From NCBI GenBank assembly GCA_022702705.1, contig CM040421.1, forward strand, positions 7,322,090-7,386,089: DNA of 64,000 bases, given 5' to 3'. The notes under the pieces are model-generated. The model searched no databases and was not told the DNA's origin. It saw only the letters and a program-made list of their open reading frames with translations. The DNA is from Papilionanthe hookeriana x Papilionanthe teres. Its lineage: Eukaryota > Streptophyta > Magnoliopsida > Asparagales > Orchidaceae. Below, piece after piece: positions 11,305 through 22,900 of this stretch; position 1 is the stretch's first letter, and each line of letters starts with the position of its first letter. The translations under genes were made by a program, and so were the position numbers.

Positions 11305-12825
11305 TGTAACGGTCCCGTTTCAGCTACGGGAGGGGGAGATGAAACAAAGAATATGAGAAGAAGAAACGAGGAGTCAGACATCAGAGAGTCGAAGGAGAAG
11401 AAGCGAGTAGTCGGGGGCAGAGAGGAAATAAAGCGGTTTGGAAGTCGAAGAGAGGAATTCATCTTATAAATTGCGTATCAGACAGGATGACGATGAGTGC
11501 AAAGGTTATGGGCAAAGGCAGGTGAAGGAGGAGTAGCGTACTCGAAGAAGCGACGTGAGGGTCAGGGCAGAGGTGGCATGTCTGTTGAGGAAGAATGAGT
11601 TGACGAAGTCGTTATCTGGCAAAGGAGCTCCGTTGCGTACGGTTGGGCCCCAACCGAGCGTCGATGAAGAAGAGAGGAAGAGGTAGTGCGTGCATTTGGA
11701 TTTTGACTGGAGGAGTTCAGTCGAACCGAGCAGTATCGTGCAGAGAAAGGAAAAGTCGAAATTCATTCGTGTGCAAAGGATCAGAATCTCCTGCGGGGAG
11801 GAAGAAAATTTCTTCTGGCGTGATTAGGGTTTGACCGAATGTTATTAGGTGGTTTAAACTTTAATTCAAATATTTATTAAGATTTTAATACTTATATTTT
11901 GAATAGCAATAATAATAATAATTATTATATTAATAGTAAGATATTTATATAAAGAATGTATTTATTGAATAGAAATTAAGCATAATTAAATTAATTAAAT
12001 TTTATAACATGTTTTAATCTTTCGATTTTAGAAGAATTGAAGTCAAGAGCAAACATATTGTCTTTTGTCGAGGCAAGTACTACTTTTAAACAATGATAAT
12101 TATTTGTTTATTCTAAAATATTCTCGTAGTTGATGATATTTGTGTCTTTATTTTGATTAAGTTATTATTTTCTTTATTGGTCATAACATTATGGATGTTA
12201 TAGCTACTTACTCATGCATTTGGTGTATGCTTTATATAGTATGTTGAATTGAATGCGAAAAATACATATGTTTGAATGCTTGTATGTGCATGAGTGGTTA
12301 TGTTGGAACACACCTTGATGATACTAATGGGAGAACGCTAATGTACCAGTGCACGCAAATGAAAAAGAATATTGATATTGATGTGCTCTAATTGACACAA
12401 TTTTTATACGATGTCTTCTATGACGGTTGTTTAGATATGAAAAAATATTAATATAATAATGATATAGTCCCATTTGAATAACATGTTTTTATTGATTTAT
12501 GAAGAAGCTTAACTGCATGCATATTGTTCTTTCTTTCTCTTCTATTATTGTAGTATTGAAGTATAAGCATTTACGAGCTTGTTTAGCTCACAATTGTTTT
12601 AAATTTTCAAGTTTAATTAAATTATTAAAAAAATGAGCGATAGACAAGAAAATATTTATAGAAGACGCGGACAGTTATCAACGAGGTAATTTTTAATTGT
12701 ACCGTTTAATTTAAGCTGTAGTGACTCTTTCATCTGTTAAATTATATATGAATATAAAAATTTAATTCACATTGTCCGACCGTTTGTAACCGCCGTGGTT
12801 CCAAGCCCTGGGCGGGGTCGTGACA
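11305..12825 (+). repeat. 3' LTR of the Tekay-like element
   Basis: The LTR begins TGTAACGGTCCCG right after a purine-rich tract (AAATGGGAAGA) and ends GGTCGTGACA before the target duplication, 1,521 bp in all. The left half is GC-rich with alternating frames on both strands, which are not real genes; the right half is AT-rich. Only its last about 130-190 bp have a counterpart at the left end of the element. Confidence 0.6.
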
Positions 12826-12830
12826 TTTGA

Positions 12831-13392
12831 TTTGCCTGATTGGTCTTGATCATCATGAGTTTAAGCTGGTAGGTGTTTTGATTATGCAGACTGAGTTAAT
12901 CAGCCTTGACCAAATAGATTTGCTAGGCCTCTAATTTGGTGGTAGTAGGGAAGTGTCCTGTGATCTTGTGGATTCCCTTGGACATTACAAGCTGAGTTGG
13001 ACATGTCACCATCATAATGAAGCTTGCTTAAGGATTTTTGGAGGCAAACAACTTGTTGTAACCATGTCCACCATTGGTACGGACTGCGATTTCAATGGAT
13101 GATTATGTCGCATCTTTGCTTCCTGGTAAGATTACCCGCTCAAGCTTCCCTTTTCCGTGAGGTGGTTGTGCTAGCTGCGATATCTTATCGCTATTCCTCA
13201 ATCTCAAGCAATGCTATTTGATGATTGCATGCTCCTGCAAGCAGCAAACTGTGGTGGCTATTGGTAGTGGACTACGTATGATTTCATTGGCCAACAATAA
13301 TTTATTTAAGAAAAGAAAATTTAATGCTAGGAGAATTTTTTTTTTTTAGAACAAGAGCATTTTGATCTTTTGGTTTTTTCCTATAGCTGTTT
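12831..13392. other. Non-coding stretch between two elements
   Basis: Single-copy-looking sequence between the Tekay-like and Copia-like elements. No exon or element was recognised; it joins the sequence left of 9518 when the element is removed. Confidence 0.3.
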
Positions 13393-13715
13393 TGTTCAAA
13401 TTCAAAATAATGCAGAATAAAACAAAATATTTTCATTGATATGAAAGGGAATATAAATAGCCCTTATATGAATCTTAGAATAAGAAAGTCAATAAAAAGG
13501 AAGTAATATGAAGTAAAGATATATGAACTAAAATATTTAAATAATTAATTTATATTAATTATTTTGGAGATAAAGGAAACAACATAAAATATGACATGAA
13601 ATAAATCCAACCCAAGAAAATAAATATAAAATAGGAAAAGAAATAACTCATAATCTAAGGAAATAATTTATTTCTCATAACAAAAATAAATTATTTCTTA
13701 ATATAACTCATAACA
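13393..13715 (-). repeat. 3' LTR of the Copia-like element
   Basis: In + orientation it starts TGTTCAAATTC and ends CTCATAACA. It shares TATTTTCATTGATATGA and several AAATAATTTATT blocks with the copy at 15832. The purine-rich tract adjoins its right edge. Confidence 0.75.
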
Positions 13716-13833
13716 CTCCACCTCAATTTGAAATATGGTTGAAAACTATCTTCAACTGAGATTTGAAAATATCAAATAATCAGTGAGGGAGATTCCATGA
13801 AGTAGAATTTGAAGTCTTCATTCTGTACTATAG

Positions 13834-14125
13834 TTGTCTTTAATTGAACCCCTGCAGTGTCTGTAAGTTGGCAGAAGGCTCCTACAGAGAGTTTGCAGGG
13901 AAATAGACAACCCACAGTTGTCTTTGACTGTAGCTCCTATAGTGCCTGTAGGTAGGCAGAAGGCTTCTACATGAGAGGTTGCAAGGAAGTAGACAAACTG
14001 TAGGAAAAATTGACTTCTAGTTTTTTGCAGTTATTTTTGACCGTAGTTTCTACAGTGTCTATAGGTAGATGGAAGGCTCATACAGGTAATGCTGCAGGGG
14101 AGTTTGCAATGAAGTAAAAAAATCT
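13834..14125. repeat. Three imperfect tandem repeats of about 85-110 bp
   Basis: Copies start near 13834, 13918 and 14031. Each has a TTGTCTTTGACTGTAG-like start, a CTACAGTG...CTGTAGGTAG hairpin-like middle and GGCAGAAGGCT. They lie inside the Copia-like element. Confidence 0.6.
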
Positions 14126-14169
14126 ACAAAGAAAGGTACAAGGTATGACCTGCAAAGAAACAAGAAAAA

Positions 14170-14740
14170 AAAGGAAAAATGCTCCGGAGGAGGGCCTGTG
14201 CAGGAAAGACTTTGGAGGAGGGGCTGCTGCAGGAAAGGCTATGGAGGAAGGTCTGCTGCAGGAAAAAGCTTTGGATTGTTTGATACAAAAAAAATCTCCA
14301 GAGGAGGGCCTGCTGCTAGAAAGTCTTCGGAGGAGGGTTTGCTGCAGGAACAAGTTCTGGAGGACCGGATGCAGGATCAAGTTCCGGAAGAGGGCTGGCT
14401 ACAGGAAGAATTCCGATGGAAGACCTATTGCAGGATGAAGCTTTGGAGGAGGGTTTGGTGCAGGAAAAGCTCTGGTGGAGTGTCTGATGCACGATGAAGT
14501 TTAGGACGAGGGTATAATGCAGGAGAAGGATCGGAGGAGGGCCTGATGCAACAGAAGACTCTGAAGGAGGGCCTGATGCGAAAGAAGGCTCCAGAGGAGG
14601 GTCTGCTGCAGGAAGAATTACGGTGGACTTGTTGCAAGAAAAACTCCGGAGGGCCTGATACAAGAAAAAACTCCGGATGAGGGTCCACTGCAGGAAAGAT
14701 TATGAATGAAAGTCTGATATAGAAAAAGGCTCCGGAGGAT
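14170..14740. repeat. Degenerate minisatellite, unit about 30 bp
   Basis: About 18 copies of a 27-31 bp unit close to GGAGGAGGGCCTGCTGCAGG plus a purine-rich tail. Because the unit is near 30 bp, several overlapping frames stay open on both strands; these are artefacts of repetition, not genes. The array lies between the 3' LTR and the captured LRR fragment. Confidence 0.85.
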
Positions 14741-14859
14741 GGTAAAGATTTGATAACACACTTCCGGATAATGCAATACAATTTTCCAGCTCAAAAGGTA
14801 CAGGACTGCTCAGGCTGTTCCTGAAACATCTAAAATCTGGAGCTTGGTAAGTAAGCCAA

Positions 14860-15525
14860 CTAAAGGTATAACATCGTTAAGCAGGTTGGAGAACAAGAGT
14901 AAAGATTGAATCTTGGTACACTTCCCAAGACTAAGGGATTGCTGCCAGTAAGAAGATTTCCTGATAAATCTTGGTGCTCAAGATTTAAGCTCCCGAAGCC
15001 AATCTCTTCATGGTTGGAGCCGTTGAGATAGTTGAGGTAAAGAGCATGCAAAGAACTCATATTGCCAACAAATCCATGAACGGTGTCATTGAGATGGTTG
15101 CCAGAGAGGTCTAGGGTTTCCAAATTAAAAAGGTTCGAGAGGAATGGTCGAATCTCACATATGATCTGGTTGAACCCCAGGTTCAAGACACATAAACCAT
15201 GAGGAAATTGCTGAGGAAGATAGTCAGAGAAGAGATTCGCTTCGAGGTTGAGCACCTCGAGGTTCTTCAACAACCAAATCTCGTCAGGAATCTCACCTAA
15301 CAGACGATGGAATAGCAAGTAAATAATTTTAAGCTGTGAAAGCTCATCCATAAACGTTGAAGGTGCCTCGTTAGTTGTCGAGTTAGATTGGGCCAGTTGC
15401 GGACAATCAGGGTTGAAAGCGGACATGAAAGCTACAACGAAGATGTTTATCACAACGAACACAAGAAATTGACATGAGGTAGTGGCCTGCCATTTGCTCC
15501 ATTGGCCTTCAACAATCAAATACAA
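14860..15525 (-). pseudogene. Captured RPK2-like leucine-rich-repeat fragment
   Basis: A 221-codon open frame. After an unusual N-terminus with one hydrophobic segment (about residues 19-36), residues 65-215 form about six plant extracellular leucine-rich repeats of the LxxLxxLxLxxNxxxGxxP type: GEIPDEIWLLKNLEVLNLEANL, then CVLNLGFNQI, LETLDLSGNHLN, and LEHQDLSGNLLTGS. The spacing and wording resemble the ectodomain of RPK2/TOADSTOOL2-type receptor kinases; that assignment is from memory of the family. No kinase domain follows: the frame ends after RFNLYSC and 14 more residues. It has the same sense as the surrounding element, between the primer-binding site and the minisatellite, as expected for a transduplicated gene piece. 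Several proline and glycine consensus positions are lost (for example GSNP for GxIP), which suggests drift without selection, although the frame is still open. Confidence 0.7.
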
Positions 15526-15818
15526 AAATTAACAACGATGATTTATGGATAATTCGCAGGTTACCGTAACAGGGATTAAAATAGGTTCTCTGATTTGGAA
15601 GTGGTTTTGATTGGAGAGTTTCAACGGCTAGTTCCTACAGGAAGGAGTTTAGGCGGATAGGGACCTGCAAGGAGAGAGTTCTGGCTGCAGGGAATAGGAA
15701 GTTTCTGGCGGAAAAACTGAAAAGAGAAGGCAGAAGAAGGGCCTGCAGCATGACCAATATTACCAACTGTAGGGAATAGGAAGTTTCCAGTGATAGGAGA
15801 CTCTATGGTTTGTTTCAA

Positions 15819-15831
15819 AGCTCTGATACCA
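15819..15831 (-). promoter_or_regulatory. Primer-binding site, initiator tRNA-Met type
   Basis: The - strand reads TGGTATCAGAGCT immediately after the LTR end ...CAACA, a perfect match to the common plant primer-binding site. It sets the element on the - strand. Confidence 0.85.
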
Positions 15832-16166
15832 TGTTGAAATTCAGAATAATATGAGATATTTTCATTGATATGAATGAGTTATAAATAATCTTTACATGAA
15901 TCCTAGAATATGAAAGACAATAAAAAAGAAATAATATTAAAGGAAAGATATATTACCTAAAATCTTCAATTAATCAATTCATATTAATTATTTTGAAGAT
16001 AAAGAAACAATTTAAAATAGGAAAGTCAAAAATAGGAAATGGAATAAGTCCACTGCAAGGAAATAGATATAAATTAGGAAAGAAAATAACTCATATTCTA
16101 AAGAAATAATTTATTCCTCATAACTTCTCACAGGAATAAATTATTTTTTAATATAACTTCTAATAT
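15832..16166 (-). repeat. 5' LTR of the Copia-like element
   Basis: In + orientation it starts TGTTGAAATTC. It aligns along its length with 13393-13715, with many substitutions and small gaps, so the insertion is old. The outer end (expected ...AACA) is blurred near 16166. Confidence 0.7.
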
Positions 16167-16816
16167 GTGTCAAGTACCTTCGAAAAATTAGTTGCTCTGT
16201 AATGGTATGATGGGGCAGCTTTCTTCCATACATGTTTTAGATTTATGGTTATCTGGCTTATTTTAGCAAAAGAGTAGATCTTGTTCCTTCTAACATGTCT
16301 TCCATTGGCATAAAAAAACATGTTAATAGGAAGTAAATGAAAAGTTCATTGGATGCTAGCATTCCCTCTAGCTGTTGAAGGTCTGTTAGATTTCAATTAG
16401 GCTCACCAAAATAGTTTTCTTTAAATTTATAAATTCTAAGGGCTATTTTAAACTTCCCTGGATATGGCTTGATGTTTTTTGGCGCTTGGTTAGTTCTGTG
16501 TGTTATTCTCATTCTAATTGGCACATCTAGGCAGTGATTTTCATATTAAAAAAAGTGAAATAGCATGCCATAGACTAAGAATTGCCTTAAAGGAAAGGAT
16601 TTTTGCTATTCTGGTATTTCTATACACGGCCAGTCATAAGATGTCAAATGATCTTGATTTAGAGTTGTTGCCTTATCCTTGTAGTTTTTAGTTCCTTTAA
16701 ATTTAGCAATATGGATTTGGAAATAGTTTGTATTATTTTGAATTTTATCTTAAACCAAATGTTGACTACTTAGAATTTGTTTTCATAGTTTAGTTTTTTT
16801 TTTCAACTTTTTACAG

Positions 16817-16988
16817 TGAAATGCGCTCCAAAAGGGAAATGCCATCTTTATACCCACAAGCTAAGGGCATCATACATGCATTTCAGGAGAAAGGAATAGA
16901 AATGGCAATTGCTTCACGATCACCCACTCCTGACATCGCTAACACGTTCATTGATAAGCTGGGTATGAAATCAATGTTTGTAGCCAAG
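16817..16988 (+). CDS. MDP1: MDP1-like exon 2
   Basis: Acceptor TTTTTACAG, donor AAG|GTGATC. The first base completes a codon begun in the missing exon 1; then 57 codons run from EMRSKREMPSLYP to SMFVAK. A Met stands where many plant homologues have Cys before RSKREMPSLYP, as recalled from the family. The exon supplies the alpha-helical part and the SRS motif of the HAD core. Confidence 0.85.
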
Positions 16989-19900
16989 GTGATCTTTGCT
17001 TTATTCGTTGAAATTTTCATTTGTGTGTGCTCATATTAAAGCTTATGCAACATACTTTCAATCTAATTTTTATATTTCTAAGGGATTGTTGGGATCAATT
17101 TTGTATTTTTTATTTTTGTTTTTATTTTTTGTATTGTTTTTGAGAAAATGTTTCTTTACTGCGTTTTCTTATATGTTTTTATTTTTTTGTTTTTAAAAAT
17201 AAATTAACATGTTGTTTAGAAACACTTAAAACAACTTATAGGTGTTTTGAATATTTTAAAAGTCAGTCATATTTCAATCAAATATGCCAAACAAGTTTTG
17301 TCTCAAATCAAAACATAAACAAAATAAAATAAAACCAAAAAATAGAAAATAAAAACAAAAATGAACCCAAACGGCCCCCAAGAGATTTGTGCAAGTCACA
17401 GTTAGTTTTGGAGATTTATTGTCTCTAGAAAATTAGAGAAAAACAAGTTCATGAATGGTAAGAAAAATGTCAGGGATTTGTCCACACAGAGATGAACAAA
17501 CGTGCTTGCAAGCTGAGTGATGATATAGGGCTCTGTTGAACTTGATTGAGAGTGGGTTCTCTCGACTCAAAAGCTCTAGCTCATCAGAGCGTTTTCTATA
17601 TTCATTATAATCTGTAAGGGTTTCTTGCTTTGCCTGATAGAAGAATATTCTGCAATAGTAGTTGACAAAGTTTTATTTGTTTTGTGGAGATTAAATCTCA
17701 AGGTCTAGGCATTTCGTTTGACAAATTAGATCCGAAAGAAATATACATTTAAGAAGACAATGCCTAACAAGGGAGGGACGTGATTGCATAAGCCTATTGA
17801 GTAACATATAATGAAAGATGTGCGTGTAGATAGATTGACATCAACACCCTGATAATTTGATCATGATAATGCAAAGCTTCTCTTGTTGACTTCATAAGAT
17901 AATTCTTAAGGAATTAAAAATTAATTATGACTAATTTATATGTCTGATAACATGTGCTCTTCTCCTGTTCATAGCATGTGAAGCACAGCTACTTCAAGCC
18001 TAAACTTACTAAATGTTTTCTCAGTTTGTAAATTCAAGTAATTAAACTTCTACAATTAAAGAAATAAATCTAATTCCATTTGTAAATTGTCCGGTTGACT
18101 TGGTTGATTATATTGGGTATTATGTGAAAAATCTCTCCTGTTCATGCCACCAAGCATTGGATTTAACTTAAATCTAGCCAAACACCTAAAAAAATAAAAA
18201 AAAATCCAATGCTCCGTTAAATGAATTTTTTTTGCATTCTGTCTCTAAATCTCGTGTTCCATCTCGTAAATCCAAATTTAGTAAATCCAATTGAGAGGCT
18301 TATGTAATCTTGTTTGGTATGCTTTGTAAATGTGGTTCTCCCATTTGCAGTCTTATGTAAAGCATTTTTTTTTATCATAATACCGTAGGAAATTTTATTT
18401 CATCGAAAAAATAATTACAAGTGGTGGTGGTCAACAGTTCCAAACTAAAACCCACACTTACAACACATACAACTCACACAAACAAAATAAAAACCTAGGA
18501 CCCGTTTGCCACCTATTCAACCCACTGTTGACCTCACTTTTCGTCGAGGTTTAGTATTCCTCCTAGATTTAGGATTCTAGCCTCAGGAGCTTCCCCGACG
18601 ATCCTAGATTCCTAGCGATGGGACCCACCTCGTTTTAGAGTGTCCGGAAGCCACTTCGTTACTCTTCGAAATCCTCGTACGAGATTCCGCACCGCTATTC
18701 TATAGCCTGGCCGAAATCGATGTCGGAGTTCAAATCGAGTCCCTATAGGACCCGGACATTGTGACAGCCTCGTGCACATCTTACACACGCACCATTCTGA
18801 TCGATCGGACTCGAGTCGAATTTTGCGACGATACCAAATTTCGACGCAATTTTGACGCGACCGTCGACGAGGTTGCCCAGACGACCTCGGACGACGAAAC
18901 GGACTGCGCCGATGCGTCCGGAACGTCGATTTTACCTAAAATTGACATTCAATTTGCGACGATAGCCCGCGGGATGAAACTTACGTGACGATTATAATTA
19001 TCCTATTAATAATAATAATATTTATATTATTATTATTAATATATGTATTTATATTTACCCCTTCCCTTTTAACACATTTCCTAAGCCCTAATTCCCTCTC
19101 ACGCGCGAGTCGGCCTGTGCTCCCGCTCCTCTGATTCGCTCGGTTGACCCCGTCTCCTCCCGCGCTCGAGCCGCACGCCTCTCGCCCCGCTCTTCGTGGT
19201 TTCCTCCTCGACTCGCACGAAGTCGATCCCATCTCTTATCACTCGCAAGCGCCCATCCCTCGCAGCTCATCTTCTGCTCTCTGCGGCATTCCTATCCCTG
19301 CGGCGTCCCGCGTGCGCAGGTGGCCCGAGCGGCATTTCTCCCCCATCCTCCCGTGCCTTACCCGAGCCTACTCGACTCTACGGGTGAGTAGCGACCCTTC
19401 TTCTCCTTCTCCGCCTATATAAACCCCATTTTGGGATGAAATTAGGGCTGACCGAATTTCTTCTTGGAGAAGGGGAAGTGCTGTAGGATTGCTACTTGAA
19501 TTTGTCGCTCGTTTTGTGTGCTCCATATTGTCCGGTAACCTCCTTCCTCCCCTCTATTCTTCTCGGTTCGGCCTGTGGAGCCCGTAACCCTGCTGTTGTT
19601 CGGTTCTTCCTGTTCAATGCTTTGGCTGGATGCTTATATACTATGGAATGGTTTGGTTGAATGCTTAAAATGATGGTTTCTTGTTCTCTCTCCCTAGTGG
19701 CATGTTAGTGTGTTATTGCATGAGGATCTAACATCATGAGGGCCGCCATAAAGATCAACTAAAGACCCCCCACCAATCCAATTATCAAACCAGAAACTGT
19801 AAAGACCCTCTCCAATATCCCAACAGATAAACTTCTTAGTACACTTAACAACTTGTAACATTTCCTTCCAAACAAATGAATCCAAAGGATGACTAGTAAT

Positions 19901-22900
19901 GGAAAGAGGATGAACGAAATTACAATATTTCCTTTCATCATATGAGCCCATAAAGAAGTGCTCTCTCTAAAACGAACCCATAGCTTCACGTAACTGATCT
20001 TCATAGAATCATTCAAAGATCTAAAACTCAAACCACCAAATTTGGTATGTTTACACATTTTAGACCATATCATCCAATGGATATTATGACAAGGCAACGA
20101 TTAGGATTCACATTATAAGGCAGTAAAATGGATTATAGCAAAGTTAGCCAACTGTCAATTACACATGTAAAATCAATCACAAAGTCTGCAGAAGAAAAAG
20201 AAGAATGATAGAAGATACCAAAGAAGGTTCAAGCCTAAGATTGATGTAAGGAGAAAGCTGTTTTTTGTAAGTTGTGATTAAGGCCTGTATGGTTGCATCA
20301 TAATTTGAAACGAAGCTACAATTTTATGAACAAGACTGAAATTTATATGCCTATTATTATCAAACCTATCCTGGGAAGCATATTAAACGACATAAATTTT
20401 GGAAAGTATAAATTGCTCACTCTTAAGATCATCATTATTGTTTAGAAAAAAAAAATGAAATAAAACAACTAAAACTATGCTAAAACTAGTAGTGATAATG
20501 AGATCTTCTCTGTTCGCATCCCATAATTCCTACTATTGAACCCTCAAATTTCTGTCATGATCTCGGTAAACTTTCTATTCTGTTGTATGAAAGGATTCAC
20601 TCACATCTCTTAGATTTACTAAATGACCACATACACAACCGCTAAGCCTTTACAAAAACCACTATGCGCGTTGTGTGATTATTGTGAAAATTGTCACATT
20701 TATAGCTGCATCTACCGGGAATTTAAACTCCTTGAATTTTTCCCAACTGGCTCTCAACTCTTCTATTTTTCTTAGACTTAGATTTGGTGTCATCCATTTG
20801 TTATTCAATTTTTCTGTCTCAATAACATCTCAGAAGGAAAAATTGTGCCTAGGAATATTGATGAAGTAACTCTTGTAGCATAAATCTATGAATGTGAGGA
20901 TGCATAAAAGATTCTAGAAAGTTGCGGTTTATGGAAGCCAAAGGGAAAAGCTCATGCAAACGTTGTAAAGCTTTGTCTTTAACCTATATTTATATTTCTT
21001 TATTCTATTGATTAGAATTTGTTGAAAGGGCACACTATCATGCAAGTCTTCCAAACACAGGCTCTCAAATGAGATCTCAATGCTTTCTAGTGGCTGGGTG
21101 GACAGTGAGAATTTTGGTGTTGTTTTATTTTTCCCTTTCATGTTACATACAGCTTTTGATTGTTTCAATGGCGGGCCTGTGTGTACATTGTTATCGTAAT
21201 GAACTCGCTCCGAGCAATCATTTTATCATAATTTAGTAAAGTGTATTCCTTTGTTTTGTATCAAATTAATCTTCTTTTATTTTGACACAGGAAATCTTTT
21301 CCAGTTGGACTCACAAGGCTGAGCACTTTCAAAGAATTCATAGGAGGACAGGCGTTCCTTTCGACTCTATGCTCTTTTTTGATGACGAGTATAGGAATAT
21401 CGACACGGTAATTAAAGTGAATATTTATTTATCATATTATTTCTTTCTGTTTCATTCATACGCTAAAAGGAATAACTGGTTATCTATTGATAAGGAACTG
21501 TGCTATTGTGTTTAAAAGACAAATGAAGTAGAAATTCATTGCATCATCATTTTTTTATCCAGAGCTTTAAGAAAATTGAGGTTTGAAAAAGCAGGTAATT
21601 TGTATAATACCGGAGCTAATCCAAACAACAATAAATAATTAATTATTATTGCTGAAATTCAAATAGGAAAGTTACAACTACATGACACTGAAATATGAAA
21701 TTGTGATAAGTGACAACACCAACTCAAACAAGGGTGAATCGGAGGTGATGTGATGGCTGTTTGGGGTCCGGAATGGTGGCGGTAAGGTGGAAGCGCGCAG
21801 AAAGTAGACGGAATGACAACGGAACAACAAATGCTTGTTGTTCTAGGAGGCTCCAAGGTGGAATCCGGGTTCTTGGAGGCTGGAACAACGTATGTGGCTG
21901 GGTGGTTTAGGAGGGCTGTGTTAGCACAGGTGGCCAGGACGTGGTTTGGGATGGCTGGAACAATAACTGATGGGAGGAGGGGATTTATGAGTGGTTGGAA
22001 CTACGATGATAGCAAGCATTAGCGATGGAATCACAGGGCAGTGAAGAGGGAGGCAGGAACAAGTTATGGCTGTGAGGACGGAGGCGGGAGACTGGGGGCT
22101 GCAAGAGACAACAAAGGTATTGTTTGGCCCCCCACCCCACCTCAACCCACCCCACCCACCCCAAACATCAACCTCGAGGATGATGCGCTCCTCGGAAGCG
22201 AGATACAATAGAGACACCACTCATCATCGCATACAACTCTAGAAGGGAACACAGGGGATGCCGATAGCTGTCCTGACAGAAAAATCACAAAAAACTGACC
22301 TAAATACCAAACGACATAGATTTAGATAGTAGTAGACCCCACTCTAAATAGGAGGAAAATCCACAAAAAACAAGTGTCGACCGCTCATCATGGACCGGTC
22401 TAAGCCATTGCTGCGTTGTCAGGGTCACGGGTGATACCAGAGCTTGTAGGAAATCTAACGGAAATGCAAAAATAACTTTATTAATACTGAATTAGAGTTA
22501 CAACTAATACAACATAACCAAGAAATACAAGAACAATTGATCTCCGGCTAGGACTGGATGAGAAGCAGCACAGCAGCGAGCGGTGCCGGCATAAGGGTAA
22601 GGAAAAGCGGGAGGTGGGTCGCAGGGTAGGTTGGAAGGGTGTTTGATGGGCTGGTTTAGAGTTTCGAAGAGTGGGTCGGTCAGGTTGTTGCAAAGATGGG
22701 TGGAGAAACATGCAGTTGGGTATTAGGAAGAGCAGTCAGCTGGTGGTAGATCTGGGACGAAGTGGTAGGAGCGACTGGAGGATGTGGGAGGCTGACGGTT
22801 GAGGAAAATGGGGAGGAGGCTTTGGGGAAGGAGATAGGTGGTAGGTGGTGTAATGCAGTGAAAGGGAGGTGTTAGAGAAGGTGGAAGAATTGCTTGGAAG

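Larger units (their letters stand above)
9523..12825 (+). mobile_element. Tekay-like gag-only LTR retrotransposon with aberrant 5' end
   Basis: A 3.3-kb element bounded by TGTCACGACC and GGTCGTGACA and flanked by the 5-bp direct repeat TTTGA (9518-9522 and 12826-12830). A TG...CA end with a 5-bp duplication is the signature of integrase-mediated insertion. Inside, left to right: a palindromic terminal block, a primer-binding-site-like sequence, a broken gag gene with a zinc knuckle, a purine-rich tract, and a 1.5-kb 3' LTR. There is no protease, reverse transcriptase or integrase, so it is non-autonomous. The gag type and the GTGACA-GAAG-TGGTAT arrangement at the LTR/PBS junction suggest the Tekay/Del chromovirus lineage, as in the TR-GAG class. 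The 5' LTR is not a full copy of the 3' LTR. Confidence 0.75.
13393..16166 (-). mobile_element. Non-autonomous Copia-like element with captured LRR sequence
   Basis: A 2.77-kb LTR element on the - strand. It has two diverged LTRs of about 325-335 bp, a TGGTATCAGAGCT primer-binding site next to the 5' LTR, and a purine tract (TTGAGGTGGAG) next to the 3' LTR. The 2.1-kb interior has no gag or pol. It contains a leucine-rich-repeat gene fragment in the same sense as the element, a minisatellite of about 30 bp, and three longer imperfect repeats. No clear target duplication is visible, perhaps because the ends have decayed. Confidence 0.75.

Noticed and set aside
11265..11834. Short ORFs on both strands within the Tekay-like LTR
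   Set aside because: They lie inside an LTR in GC-rich sequence and overlap each other on opposite strands.
14078..14781. Five overlapping ORFs of about 100 codons
   Set aside because: They are all translations of the 30-bp minisatellite.
18981..19422. ORFs in the CpG-rich block
   Set aside because: Opposite-strand overlapping frames rich in Arg, Ser and Pro without known domains.
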